64,000 nucleotides of DNA from positions 5,565,872 to 5,629,871 of the forward strand of contig NC_058499.1 in NCBI RefSeq assembly GCF_020382885.2, read 5' to 3'. The notes beneath the pieces are model-generated. The model saw nothing but the letters and a program-made list of their open reading frames with translations, was not told the DNA's origin and ran no database searches. This document shows, piece after piece, positions 25,201 to 37,859 of the stretch (positions are counted from its first letter, which is position 1; every line of letters starts with the position of its first letter). Both the position numbers and the translations under genes were made by a program. Source of the DNA: Scatophagus argus (taxonomy: Eukaryota; Chordata; Actinopteri; Scatophagidae).

Positions 25201-27089
25201 AGCCATACGTTGCAAACAAATGTCATGTAAAGCCAATGCTCTCACTTGGAAGATCTTTTAAATAACTCTTGCCAGAAGATGATGAGACAGATCTGGAGCC
25301 TTGAGGCCTTAATTCAACAAAGAGGAACGTCAGTCACTATAAAAATTCAAAGTGACCTCTCTGCAAGCTGTGCTCCACGAGCTTCTGTGTCTCAATCTTT
25401 CAGTGAACATTGCTTTTTTTAGCTCCTGCAATATTCAAAAGCCTACAATATTTGGACCTACAATACTAATTTAGACATGTCTAAACTACATGTGGCCACT
25501 TGATTTATCAATATGGACTCACTTCATTGTAAAGCTGGTGTTGTCCTGAGCTTATGGGATTTTTTTTGTGTTTGTTTTTGGGAGCTAATGTTGGTATTGG
25601 TCCTTTAAGTTGGATAAGACTTTGTTCCAAAGCTGGATTTTTAGTTATCTGTGGCATTACTTATGCCAATGTGATTTTGAAGGAATGGAACCCATTCATG
25701 AATTCAAGTTTGACTCTCTATGGCCTTCTTCCAGTCTAGTCCTGTGGTTGTTTGCTTCTTTCAGGAGATGCAAAATGTGTTCATTGAATTCAAGTGATTA
25801 CCGTACTTACAGTCCTGCAATAACAGACTGTTTTTAGTCCATTGAGGGCAGTAGAATAAATAAGCTTTGAACACAACATTGACATGACCTTTAAAGTTGA
25901 TATGGTGAACTTTTAGCCCACAATTGCTTACTTACTTACTTTCACATCCAGCAGTTACAGAACAACATTTTCATTAATCTGCTGGAGTCATTAGATGGTT
26001 TTAAATCCAATATTCAGTCTCTTTTAGCTCTAGTTTTGGTCTCAACCAAACAGGTAAGGTGGGTTTTTCGGTTTCTTTTTTTCTTTTTTTTTGTTTTTGG
26101 CTGTCTACAGCAGCCAAAAACAATGCTCTGAGAATGGTGAGATGCACCCACACACTGAAGGTGCAGGACAGACAGTTGAACAATAAACTGAAACTTGCTG
26201 TAAAGCTAATAAGCTGAGGGGAGCTGCTGGAGCTGCTGATGATTCACTGTAGATTCATCATGAATGATCCTTTTCACATCTTTTTTTTTACATTGTTTAT
26301 AAATTGTGATTATAAAAATATTGATTATAGCTGCTTTAAGCAGATCTGATGAATGAATGAGGGAATTTTGGTGATGTTGTGGTTTTTGTTGGATACTTCT
26401 ACCCACAGAACCACCCAGCGGCTTTGGGATGACTGTTTAGTCTGAAGGAAGTCTGTCTTTCAGTCACTTCTGAGGCTTACATGAAAATATTTTGGAGTGT
26501 ACAAGAGTTTTATTCATGAGCCACATATTCACAGGAAGTAGTTTTATGTTTGGCTGGATGGTAGAAAAGAGTGCTCACGCCATGAATCATCGTCATTAGT
26601 AATTCACTGTAAAAGAGGCTTTCTAAAAGAAACAATTACTTAAGATCCTCAAAGAGGCTGTTTGATAGACGAAATGCCTGTGAAGGACTGCTCACCTCTG
26701 AAACGCTTCTCTGATCAGCAGGAAGTGAAACACCAAGGACAAACAGGATGGGTCCTTGGACTGCTTTTGCAACCACGTTTGTTCTGTGCGCTTGTGTGTG
26801 AATGTGTCTTTTTGTGTTTGTGCGTGTGTTTGTGGACTATTGAAGTCGACTCTGTGTTCTCTCCCTGGTGCTTCCTGGTCCTCAGCCAAAGCCAGAGCTC
26901 TGTAACAGGAGATAAAGCTCGTCTGTTACGAAGACAGGAAGAAATGGAGCTTGGCTCTTTGGAGAGGGCCACTCACAGCTGTATTTACATCATTTCGGAG
27001 GGGTGCTCGGCCACACTAAACTCGTGTGCGCTCATCAGTGACGTGTTGTGTCTGCACGAGGGGAGCTGTGGTTTGTTTAGAGAGCCCTC
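22281..27089. other. Noncoding region without recognisable gene
   Basis: Several frames of 90 to 161 codons occur (for example about 22805 to 23290 and 24442 to 24921 on the - strand, 26662 to 27096 on the +). Each is driven by GT/CA-rich low complexity, overlaps frames on the other strand, and contains no family motif. The segment 24900 to 25340 is comparatively rich in TAAT-type strings and may hold regulatory sequence. Confidence 0.5.
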
Positions 27090-27190
27090 CCTATAGGCCT
27101 AAACAAAAAAAAAAGAGGATCTGGCTTTTAATTGCAGGGGTAATTAATCGCCTGACTTGCTAATTAAATTGCGTCTTCAACCAGCCTGCC
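27090..27190. promoter_or_regulatory. Homeodomain-site cluster
   Basis: Within about 45 bases there are TTTTAATTGC (27126), GTAATTAATCG (27140) and GCTAATTAAATTG (27159). Each carries the TAATTA/TAATTG core bound by homeodomain proteins. The spacing and density in a non-AT-run context suggest a regulatory module. Function is inference. Confidence 0.3.
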
Positions 27191-29929
27191 TAACACCATG
27201 ACTGCACAAAGCCAACATTCAAGCAAGGCATGAAGTGGAAGACTTTGCTGCAGGCAAAAAGAGAAGGAGGGAGGGATAAACACAAGAGATGTAAGGGGAG
27301 GACAAAACACATGCATACGGTTAGTCCATATGATTCTCAGACATAAACCAGTAGTGTGCGGAAATATCAGTACTTCCAATTCTTCCAAGATTTCTGTTCT
27401 AGGATGCATTTATTTATTAAAATATTGATATGTAAGCTTAGTAGTTTGGAGTAAATGTGTATTTTATCATCAACAGGAACTCAGTGGAAGGTAAACGATA
27501 AACAAACAATACCTGGTGACAGGAACGCCGTCTCCTCATGTTATTTAAACCCATCCCTTTCACTTGACTGGAATTTCTTTATGATCACAGCAGGCTGCGT
27601 TTACTTGAGTGTGATGTTTCCTGCATATCTTGATGTGATTTACGATATCGCTGTCTCAAGACACAGCTGATAAGACTGTCATCACAAGAACTGACCATAA
27701 CAAAGATCCTATTGACCGCACACGGACATACAGCATGTCCAGATACATCACAGTGTGAACATAAAGGAAGATTATGAACTGGTAAAGGAGTCAGGATGCA
27801 GCTGCTGTAATGCCAAAGGTTACTGATGTGGAGGGTGTTCACATGCTCCAGTAAGGCTGAAGAAAGGCCGCACAGTGGGACACTGCTGGACAGTGGACAT
27901 GCGTTTTAAAGGAAAATTTAGTCCACTTTAGGCCAATTACTTTTATTATGCAGTCTTGGTTTCCACACATAAAACCTCATTTTCAGTTTTCCTCATGTTT
28001 ATACTGAATGAAATATTGTCCTTTAGCTGTTTTTGCAACTAAGCTGTTTTAGTTCACCTGCACTAGCATTTTCAAGTAAAAGAGGTAGTTGTTTTCAGTG
28101 AAAAAGATTTCAAAAGCGTTTGCAACCCACCCTGCACCGAGCAGCATAAACACAAAGCTGGCATCTATTTTCTTGTGGAGCATTTAGCCACTAAAGAGCC
28201 AGATATTTCCCTCGGGAGTTGGTGGTAACCAGACAGAGCAAAAAGAAGCTTTATTGTATTGGACTTATGAATCTTATGGCCAGAAGTGCAACTAATTTAA
28301 ATCCTCCAGGTCCACATAAAGCACCTAAACTAGTATGAACAATTCTGCTTTTGTTGCAGCAAGCTGTGCACTCTCACATGATGGTAAAAAGCAAGTTCAT
28401 CACAAGCGTAAAAGTCGGTGTTTGAGATGTGCTCCAGTGCTGCTGGAGCCGATGAACTACAAATGCACACACTGTATACTCACATGTGGTTTGGCTTTGC
28501 ATCAGTGTCACATGTATTTCACCAGCTTTGTTGTGTGACCAGGTTATCCAGTAGGAAAAAAAAAAAACATGTCTTGCTGTCCTACACCCATCATGTGCAT
28601 TAAAGGACATGATGGACATGTTCAGCTATTCCCTGAAGGCACAAGTATGTTTGCCTTTGCTGCAGGGGTACAAATACATATAACGCTGCAAAGTGCAGAT
28701 ACATGTATGACAAAAGTAGAAAGCTGGTGACCTTCCCGATGTCCCATAACCAACCTGTCCATCACTGTCTCCCGAGGGAGAGGAGTGAGTGAGGACATCC
28801 ACAGGTTACAAAACACCTATTTGCACGGCTGCATATCGAGGCTGTGACAATTCCCCTGATGTGCTCACATCCCATCACGCAGGAAACGGTTGGCTGTAAC
28901 AGTTCAGGTTGTGTTGTTCAACATAATGCACACATGAATAAACACCAATGCAAAATGCATCAGAAATGTAATCGTGTCTTTGATCCAACATGACATCCAT
29001 GACTGGAATTTGTCACAGCCACAATAAGCAGCTTGTTGCTGCACAGTTAAAAAAATATGTTTCTCCAGTAACATCATGAATTTATTAAACTAAAGCTGTT
29101 TCACGCTAGTCCATTTACATGAGATGCTGCTTGTGTAATTAAGCTGAAATACAATGATTGAAGGTAACTCACTGAATTTTAACAGTGGTGTTATATCTTA
29201 CCTTTGTCCAGCTTGTATCAACGACGAAAACAAAAACATAGTGACATGCCTTCTGTCAGCTCATTTTATGTCACGATATATTTAACATAAAAAATTACAT
29301 AATATTATACACTAATGAGCTTTGTCCCCTCACTTAAATTCTCCACTGTCAGCTCATCTTTTTTTCAGCCCACCAGGTTTGAAAGTCAAACAGCAGTTAC
29401 ACTGAATTTATTTGTCACGTTTACATTGTTGATGACCTGTCGGTGTTAGCATTGAGCAGTTTTAACCTTGCCACTAGCTTCTTAATATCTAGATAGATCC
29501 TGAATGGAACAGCATTTCATCTCCAAGATTAGTTTTTTTTTTTTGTTTTTTTTTTAGGTGTAAATCGACACCAGCTAGACATAAGCGGCATAAGAGTCCC
29601 CTTTTACATTTTATCATAACTCAGTGGTCCTGCGTTACAAAATCTCAGCACTGATTTATAGTTTTTAGAAATGTGGGACTATGCTCAACAAAAGCTGCAT
29701 GTCCAGCCAATGTCACGAGTGTGGTCAGGATGAAGTTAAGAGGCTGTGTGTTGTGGGGGATCCCCACGTCAACATCTAGTTTCAGGGTTTATTATTTCAC
29801 ATCAGTGTGTGCTGACATCGGGCGTATTCCACAATTCATTTGTGGTTTCTGTAATTACAACACATCAAACGTGGGATTATTATAATTATTATACACCATG
29901 CATGCTGAAGGGGAAACTGGGAGATTCAT
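27191..29929. other. Noncoding region without recognisable gene
   Basis: AT-rich, with T runs near 29530 and a poly(A) near 28556. No supported exon or repeat family. Confidence 0.55.
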
Positions 29930-30500
29930 AAAGGCCCGATCAGGATCCGGGATGTTGCCCTGTGTTCTCCTTTGTTTTCCCTTCCGTAGTGTTTTGGTTT
30001 CGTCACCCGTTTTTCTGTGTTGTCTGTTATTGTATGTGTGTGTCTGGATCTGGGCATGGTGACCTACTTTCTCTTCCCACAAACTCACCTCCCCAGCTGC
30101 TTCTCATCGCCTCCCATCAACTCCAACCCAAGCCACTCTCCGCCACATCACACAGTCACCTTAGTGGTGACTACATTTCAGGTTAGTGTTTAGTTTACAT
30201 TCTCTAAGCTTTCTTATCTCTGAGAGTGATTCTGATTTCGCTGTGCTTCACCTGCATACCTCACACTTTCCCTGGATCAACCTGCCTCCCTGGATCTCCA
30301 TGTCAGCCACACGTATGCCCTCTGGACCCCTGGATCTTCTGCTACAATTCATTCTACCAGCTAAGAAATCTGAACACGATATTGAGCAGTTTGTGTGTAG
30401 TAAAACCTGTTATGCTTTTATTCCCATCTCTGAGTCGTGTGTGTCTATAAGTCATACATTGTGGCCCAGCAGTTCATTTTCCACCACGGCTCCCCCTGAA
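29930..30500 (+). repeat. Possible decayed LTR-like or dispersed fish repeat
   Basis: Pyrimidine-rich text such as TTTTGGTTTCGTCACCC, CTGTGTTGTCTGTTATTG, CAGCTGCTTCTCATCGCC and CTCTGAGTCGTGTGTG recalls a widespread fish repeat rich in CCTGTCTG and CTGAGTCCTGC phrases. Two overlapping frames of 74 and 106 codons here show no domain and stop independently. Family and boundaries are uncertain. Confidence 0.25.
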
Positions 30501-31917
30501 TGTTAATAAGTCCGTGGCTCTGGGAATATCTGTGTTGTCATTTTCTGACTTTCTAAAGCTAAATTCCTGCACTTGGCCTGTTTTTGTACAGTAAATAAGG
30601 AATTTCAGAAGTTATTTTCCTGTCTTCAGCTTCCCGCTTTTAAAGATGCAGCATATGGACAAGCAAAGAGTATTGCATTCTTTTGTACATTTTGTGGGTT
30701 GTTCTTTTTCTTTCTTTTCACCATAACCCAATGCAAAGTGTTGAATTAAAAGCTGCATAATCCCTCTGACTAAGGCACAAGACCATCCTCCACAAAGTCA
30801 ATACAGTGTGTGTCTGAATAGAGTGCATTCATCAGTGTGCGTTGCTATTGCCCTGTGGTTCATTCAGTGAGATTTTCTTACTTATTGATTTTCTTTTGTC
30901 CATTATCTGCCAGGCGGTGCGACGAAATGATAAACGTGACATGGCTGTGGAGAAGCGCTGTCATTCTGTATGAATTTAGATAAGACATTTAAAGCTCAGT
31001 GCTGAAGCATCATACATCAAATTATTATCCATTTTCAGCTCCGGTTGCCTCTTTAGCCGTTTACAAAGGGCAGTCTAGTCGCTTTCAAGACATCATTTGA
31101 AATCTGGGTTGCTTCACATTAAAAGGGTCATCTGGTTTATTGAATACGCCTCTGTTGTGTGTGCGTGTGTCGTGTGAAAACGTGTGCTGCCAATAATATA
31201 CATGTCTTTAAAGCTAGCTTAGTGTTGCGCCGCAGCTCTTTTCATAAAAGTCACGTGCAAGAATGAACTCTGTGTAAATCATCAGTGCTGGAAAGAGATT
31301 CAACATGTATCATGTTCACTAATTTACAGAATTCTGTTTTCAGATGTCTTCTGTTACATTTTTATCTTCTTTATTTGGACAAAGTACGAATTGCACTTTG
31401 TTTATTCTTGGCGTTGTGTCTGAATACCGAGAAGCTCTCTGCTTCTGCTTTCCTTACAACTGTGTGGCTCTTCTTGTGCAGCATCTCTGTTGAACTTTTG
31501 CACCTGTTTCAAATGCTAATTTTATTGCAGTGGTGATTAGCAGGGCGTCCTTCTTGACTCAAGATTCTGATGCTTCTGTATTGTTCATCATGTAAGAAAT
31601 ACACACAAAACAAGATCCTTAGCGAGCTGCGAAATAACGCGCATCATACGGGGCAGTGAATCAGGGCAAATTTGCATTTCAAACAGCAACGTCTTCATAA
31701 CATTAAAGGCCAAGTGACAGCAGATAGGTAGGTGTAGAACCACACAAAGTGATTTGTGCACGTTGGTATGCACATTGGTAGACTTGTGAAGGGTTTTGAG
31801 TGCAGAGGATTCAGTGAGATTCACACAGGGTCCTGCAGTAGCTGCTGATAATTTGATGTGGACCACAAAACCACAGATCTTTAATTATTATGAATTATTT
31901 AAAATGAATTATTTAAT
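30501..31917. other. Noncoding region without recognisable gene
   Basis: No supported exon, RNA gene or repeat family is visible. Confidence 0.55.
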
Positions 31918-32414
31918 TGCTTTAAAAGAAATAAACAACATTTTGGGATATGCGCTTATTTTCTGTCAGAAAATGAGAAAATCGATACCACTCATGTTTG
32001 TGTGTTTAGTTCAGGGCTGGACTATTGGAGGGCAACTAGCATAGCTTAGCATAAAGGCAGGAAACAGCTAGCCTGGCTGTCTGCCTGTAAATGAATAATA
32101 AAAATGTGATGTTGTTGAGGTTTTAGGTAGTGGTGTATGTGCTGTAACTTTCAAAAAGACTCCAGAAAGTCATGGCTTTTGTGGATCATCAACTGACTGA
32201 AGAGAGATGTAGTTTTTGAAGTTTGGAGTCTGCCAGGCTGGCTTTTTCCCCCGTAGTGTCAGTTGTTATGCTAAGCTAGGCTAATCCACCCATCCCACCC
32301 CTCCCCCTGTCCAATACTACCTTCATACGCACAGACATGAAAATTAATATCAATTTCATTTCACTCTTGGGAAGTGAATAAGCATGTTTCCCTAAATTTA
32401 GAACTGTCCCTATA
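31918..32414. mobile_element. Foldback MITE with long inverted repeats
   Basis: The left end reads AACATTTTGGGATATGCGCTT then GATACCACTCATGT then AGCATAGCTTAGCATAA then AACAGCTAGCCTGGCT. The right end read on the opposite strand gives the same order: TTTAGGGAAACATGCTTATT, then a TGATATTAATTTTCATGTC string, then CTAGCTTAGCATAAC, then AAGCCAGCCTGGC. Together they form a diverged palindrome of about 500 bases. I recognise it as a very common fish nonautonomous DNA transposon. No coding capacity. Confidence 0.7.
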
Positions 32415-34744
32415 AGAGGAAGAAAAATAACAAAATAACAAAATGTTTTTCATTACATAATGCAACCTAGTATTTGCATTCTACAGAAAACCAAGTCATT
32501 TAGGATTCATGTGAAATGTCAACATAAAGTCAGAGGTTATTGTTCCACTGGGTGAAAGGAACCTTCTTCTGTGGGCTCCTCAATAAATCCAAGCTACGTG
32601 AGCTGAAAGAGGGACAAAACTGTCCTGATGAAAAGGGATCTGGGGATGATAATGATAATGACAGTTGTGAGACATTTTAGCTTTATGCACCGCTAGAAGT
32701 ATCTGAACCTTTTTTTCCAGGTCGTATAACTGATTATGTTCAACCAGAGAAAAGGTACTAATCATTGAAATCGCCTGGCACAGTTTTCGATTGGAATTAA
32801 ATCCTGTTTAATTGTCCCGGTGCAGCACATGACTGCCCATCCCTGCCACAGTGACGGCTCTTGGAAAAGATGAGAAAAATGCTCCACGTTGTGTTTTTCC
32901 AGTGAGGATAAAATCTACCCACATTCATCCGTCTCCATCCTATTCTTATTTTCAACAATGCATCATTTTGATTCTCCAGGTTAGCTTCCTAAGCCTAATT
33001 AGATGGTTGCCTAGCAACAGGATGATGCAACAGTCCCTGTGCCCTTGTTTTCTGTGATATTAGCAAAGCTCATAGCTGTGCTTTGAGAAGCAAGAGACAC
33101 TTGAGCTTACTAATGTCCTACCATATTCACCATCATACACTAATCCAGCAGGTATGTTGATTAGGCCATTAGCTTAGCTAATGAGTGCACATGTTGATGT
33201 GCTTGTTTTCAAACAACACACAGTGATATTAATATTAACTACCTGTATTAAGCATAAGGGCATGAAAGGGCTGCATCCAATTTATTCTCATTAATATCCA
33301 AACGTATACAACAAGATTCTAAAAATCAGTTGTGCTCTATATTGCATGACTGTGGTGCAAGTGTGATCTTTATTTCATGTGGTATTTGTTCCACCTGTAC
33401 AGGTACGAGAGTACGTCTGGCTCTGGTGTTGTGGAACACACTGGGTTGTTTGCTGATGAAAAAGTTCATTTTCTGTTCATCATCAGGCATTTGAATGTTG
33501 TGTCTGTTTATATCTTAATTTCATTTAAATGCTTGATCCATAAAATAGAAAAAGGAAATTCTCCCAGAATAGCAACAAAATAGCAGTTATGACACAGTTG
33601 TATTATGTAGCTTTAATTTCAGTGAAGGATGGTATTATTTTTAGAGAGATGATGATCCACTGATTCACTAACTTGACCACCTTTTTTCACCCGACTGGCA
33701 CTCCGTGTGACATTATCACCGTGGATATCCTGAGGCGTAAGGAGGGCTCGATGCGTGCAGTGTGGGTGTCACAGTGAAGCCACTTTCCAGGCCACACAGG
33801 CCAAATGGCAAGGACATATGAGGGCCAGTAGCTGGAAACCTTTCTCCTCTCAGGCTCGGACCACATGATTCGACGTGACTTGACAGGTGGGTAATGGTAC
33901 AGGGGACAGCTGGATGCTGTGCCCCGCAGGCCTGCTGGGATCTGAAGAGTCTCCAGTTCAGAGCTGATTGAACCTAGCTCGCCGTTCCCTGGGCTTTGTT
34001 TGCTGTGCCGCTGCCCACAATGCAGTGACCACTAATGCTGAATGACAAACAGCGAAAAATGAAAAAAAAAAGAGTAAAGACCGAGCCAGACATGTTTCTG
34101 CTGGGAGTTGAACAGTTGGCCTGCATCATTTGTGTGTTCCAAGTCAGCCAATTAGTGACAAACATGAATCCACAGACAGTGTGACCTCTTATTAATTCAT
34201 GACTGTTGGAGAATTAGAATATAAGACGCCCGCTCTTAGAGATTACCATATCATAGGCACATGCTTTTTCTCTGTTCACCTCAGCTAAGAATTATAATCA
34301 TAATTTGTGCACCTGTTATTGTAATTGTTAGCAAATCTCCATGGGGGGGGGCAAACTTTAATTTCAGGCTAGGTTACATTGTGGTGATATTTTTGGCAAA
34401 CAATTTTACAGAGCAGCTTCAGTTAAGTCTATCACAGATTTTTCTTTGAGTCACATAAAAGCGCCAAATGTCACGTTTTGTTGGGGGCTCCTGTGGACTA
34501 GCTAATTTGCACTAATGTTCCCAGTGTTACAGGGAGAATCTCAAAAGTCTGACATGTTGGCTTTTCTGCTGACGGCAGCCTCTGAATGCAGTGCAGTCAC
34601 AGGACATTTGACTAACGGCTGTTCCTGCGCTTTTTTTTAAACTGGGGGGACAAGATCACTTACTATAATTAACTATAACTGAAGTAAATGCAATAGAGCT
34701 AGACAACATGGGATGTGGGAATGTGAATAAACCAAACAAGGAAA
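32415..34744. other. Noncoding, with candidate regulatory sequence
   Basis: No coding exon is supported. The RFX-type X-box at 33006 lies in a compact motif-rich segment (about 32840 to 33060). Another relatively GC-balanced segment, about 33700 to 34060, includes ACAATG and CTTTGTT SOX-like strings. A G run sits at 34344. Confidence 0.5.
33006..33018. promoter_or_regulatory. RFX X-box palindrome
   Basis: GTTGCCTAGCAAC is a perfect inverted repeat (GTTGC, CTA, GCAAC) matching the RFX-family X-box consensus. It is preceded by CCTAATTAGATG, a homeodomain-type site, about five bases upstream. RFX motifs of this kind are frequent in conserved vertebrate noncoding elements and ciliary promoters. 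No transcript start is visible here, so an enhancer role is inferred. Confidence 0.4.
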
Positions 34745-35083
34745 CCATCCATTTTCTATACCGCTTATCCGTCAGGGTCGCGGGGGAGCTGCAGGGGAGC
34801 TACGGGGGAAAGGCGGGGTTCACCCTGGACTGGTCGCCAGTCAATCGCAGGGCCAACACACAAAGACAGACAACCACACACTCTCACACCTTGGGGCAAT
34901 TTAAAGTAGCCCATTAACCTAATGTGCATGTTTTTGGTATTGTGGGAGGAAGCCGGAGTACCCGGAGAAAACCCACGCAGGCACAGGGAGAACATGCAAA
35001 CTCCACATAGAAGGGCCCAGACCGGGATTCGAACCTGGAACCCTCTTGCTATGAGGCGACAGTGCTAACCACTGCACCACCAT
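34745..35083 (-). mobile_element. Full-length tRNA-headed SINE (HE1/DANA-like)
   Basis: On the - strand the element starts with a tRNA-like head. It has an A-box-like TGGTGCAGTGGTTAGCACTG at 35060 to 35079 and an exact B box GGTTCGAATCCC at 35023 to 35034. The conserved body follows (GTTTGCATGTTCTCCC, GTGGGTTTTCTCCGGG), and it ends in GACGGATAAGCGGTATAG then a short GGATGG tail. This is the layout of pol III-transcribed SINEs of the HE1/DANA type in fish. No clear target-site duplication is visible. A 5'-truncated relative lies at 50013 to 50136. Confidence 0.8.
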
Positions 35084-36560
35084 GCATTTATTTTACCATA
35101 AATTATCATAGTTGATTTGTGTTATACATTTTGTGACAGCCTCACACGCATTGTCAGCTTGTACAAACGTTAACATCAGACTGATGATTCGTAGCGTTTA
35201 GATGTGGGATGGTTTTCCTAAACCTCACTGCCTCGTGGCCGAGTCATCACAGGTTCATGTTGTGCAGCCCCACAACAGTTGTTCCAGTGGAGATTCAAGG
35301 GTTTTCAAAGATACTAAATATATCAGGCTGCGTTTTGGATAAATGTCTGTAAAATGAGCCATACAACATTTGACACAATACATAGGATCTGACAGAATGA
35401 GGAGGCCATCAATACATGCAGTGTTTGTACTAGTTGATATTGTGTGTCACTGTCAGACAATATTCAATAAGAATTTTTCCTCAATGTAAGGGGAAACAGA
35501 AAGATACTTTGGGCTTTAATCACATAAATTGTGATTGTCTGTTGTCAGATCTTGTGTGCTGATACCGGAAGCTTTGATCTCTTGATATTTTCTCCTGAAA
35601 CTTTGGAAATCTTTGGGAAGATGTCTCTTGTGTCCCCAGCGATTGATTTGATTATCTACAAGACATGGAAAATTTGAGGAGCGTTCCTTGTTTGTGATTT
35701 TATTTTCTGAACTCTGGATGTACCTGACCTGTGTATAATGAGCCTGAGAATTGGGTTGGATTAACTCTGGATAACTGTGATGAGATTGCAATCAGAGTTT
35801 CAATTAGACTGCAGCTACAGTGAGGTTACTCCCGCCTGGGTGTTGATTTGATCTGTTAATTTGGAATTAGAGTATTAGTCTTCTCACTCTCACTTTCTAT
35901 CTCTCGGGTTAGGGGAGGTTTTCTGAGCTGAGACCTTCATTATTAATCCTGTGTATTCTGTCCACAAAAGGACAGTAATGTGTTACTGAATTATCTGTTT
36001 GAAGAGGCTGTATTAGCCCACCGAGACAAGGCTGCGCTGAAAGGGACGGATTTCACAAACAGAAGAGCAGAGTTTGTGTGTTTGTCTCAAAATGAATACA
36101 ACTGTTTATCGATGCATGTGGGATACTCAGTGCAATATGATGATCTGATTGTTCACTGAAGTTGATCGTACCCCAGGGTTGCCAGCACTCTAAATTGTGC
36201 TCTTATTGAGCTGTGTGTGTGTGTGTGTGTGTGTGTGGCAGTGGCAGAGCTCAAACACTCGCTCACAGAGAGAGGAGAGGAAATAAGAGATGGTGGCAGC
36301 ATTACAAGATGCAGCTGCTACATAGGCAAGGATGCCCTAGAAACTAAGAGAAGATTGAAAGCTAGCCAGCACTGCATCATTTTGTGTGAGTGACCTCCAA
36401 AAGTCCACAGCAGATGAAAGAATTCCTCATCCATTTACTGCTTCTTACAGCCCTGATCCGTAGCCTACTTTTATGTCTGATAAATAAAGCCTAAAATTTC
36501 TCAAGGGAGTCAACTCTGAAAATCCTTTACATCAAATTGAGATGTGTGATATGTAAAATC
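35084..36560. other. Noncoding upstream flank of hmg20a
   Basis: Contains the (GT)n at 36212 and otherwise unassigned sequence. No supported exon. Confidence 0.5.
36212..36237. repeat. (GT)n microsatellite
   Basis: Thirteen GT units. Confidence 0.95.
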
Positions 36561-37480
36561 AACAGTAGGGGGAAGCAACGTCCCAAAAGACATTCGTCTA
36601 CGTACACGAAGAAAACGGTGACCGGTAAGGAAGGGAACAGAATTAGACTGTCTAGAGCAGTTTGCTATGATGGAGATTCAGTTATTCTGGCTTTTCTTTC
36701 AGTTGATTTTCGTTGACGCTTAAAATTTCAAAATAAAGTATCTTCTTTTGTAATAATACTAGATCTGGCCTGTGTCTGCTTTATGTCTGTTGTGTATGTG
36801 ACCTGAAATCTAACAATGTAGTTACAGTCAACATATAACATGTCTTATCTCTTTACAGTTTGATTCAGAATTTATATATATATATTTCAACAATATTCCT
36901 AAACCGTACAAACTACAAAAACAAATGCGATAAAAAGATATTAAAACATAGCAGTCTCCCGCTGGGTCAGTCTGGTGTTATGCTGGTCTATCTAGCATGA
37001 TTCTATAGACTGGCTGCTGTATTGTTTTGATTAGGAAAATCATTTAGACTCGAAGATTACAGCTACGGATTACGTTATCAAGGGTTAGTGTCTATTGTAT
37101 GGTTTTACTACATTTATATATTGTTAGATATTTCTTTTTTCGTTGATGTTTCAAAACGTATATGGCGAATCAGCGTAAACTAACGCAGGACGTTACCTTC
37201 CCGTCTGCTTGCTAACAGCTTCCTAACGGAGTGCTAACGCTAGCAACCAGCACAGCTAGCTAGGTATTGGCGTACCGTTTCACCGTTTCTGTTATTGATA
37301 AGTTCAGTAGTTCGTTGATTGATAAGAGTAAGGTTACTCGCCTTGAGTGAACTGACACTCAGCGGTCGTACAGCACGAGTTTATGGTGTTGTAAACCGCA
37401 TTTCGTGTACCGCTGCTGCCAACGTTAGCGTTAGCATGTGCGAGTGAGCAGAAGGCTAGCTAGTAACAGTGCAGTTTGCC
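36560..37480. promoter_or_regulatory. hmg20a: Probable hmg20a promoter and noncoding first exon region
   Basis: CpG dinucleotides become frequent here (36580 to 36625 and 37140 to 37440) compared with the desert upstream. The first coding exon begins at 37860 with a strong acceptor and carries 27 bases of 5' UTR, so a noncoding first exon must lie upstream. Two candidate donors fit: GACCG|GTAAGG with exon end at 36624, and GCTAG|GTATTG near 37263. On the - strand a GGGAAG|GTAACG donor at about 37197 could mark a divergent transcript. Which donor is used cannot be decided by eye. Confidence 0.45.
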
Positions 37481-37859
37481 AGCTGGCTATACGTTATATC
37501 TGAATTTTGTCAATATATGAGTTGAACGTTACATTTAAGAAGCCCATATGAATGTGATCCTCACTGGCCAATGTGACGATATTTGAACAGGCTGACCAGG
37601 GGACATGTTTACATTCATGTAGCTTGACGTTAACATTGATTTTAGCCGACGCTTCCAGCAGTTCTGACTGGGGGGGTCATACAGAGGTGTTGTCTGCCAC
37701 ATATTGATATAATGTTATTTACGAAGAGCAGAAAAAAACCTCAGTGTTAACAGAACGGCCTACTGTGACATTTGATGCTATTTATTTATTGGGAGGGGGG
37801 CAGTAAAAATACAGGAACAATCCAGTTCTAATTCTGTTTTGGCCTTGGTTCCTTTGTAG

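Noticed and set aside
26662..27096. Plus-strand frame of 144 codons
   Set aside because: CVFLCLCVCL run derives from GT-rich DNA and the remainder matches nothing. The nearby TAAT cluster suggests noncoding regulatory sequence.
34745..35083. A real tRNA gene on the - strand
   Set aside because: A and B boxes are present, but the cloverleaf does not close. The sequence continues into a SINE body with a LINE-type tail.
1..36000. Coding exons of PEAK1 or LINGO1 in the left desert
   Set aside because: Both genes have very long coding exons that would show as frames of many hundred codons. None exists in this interval on either strand.
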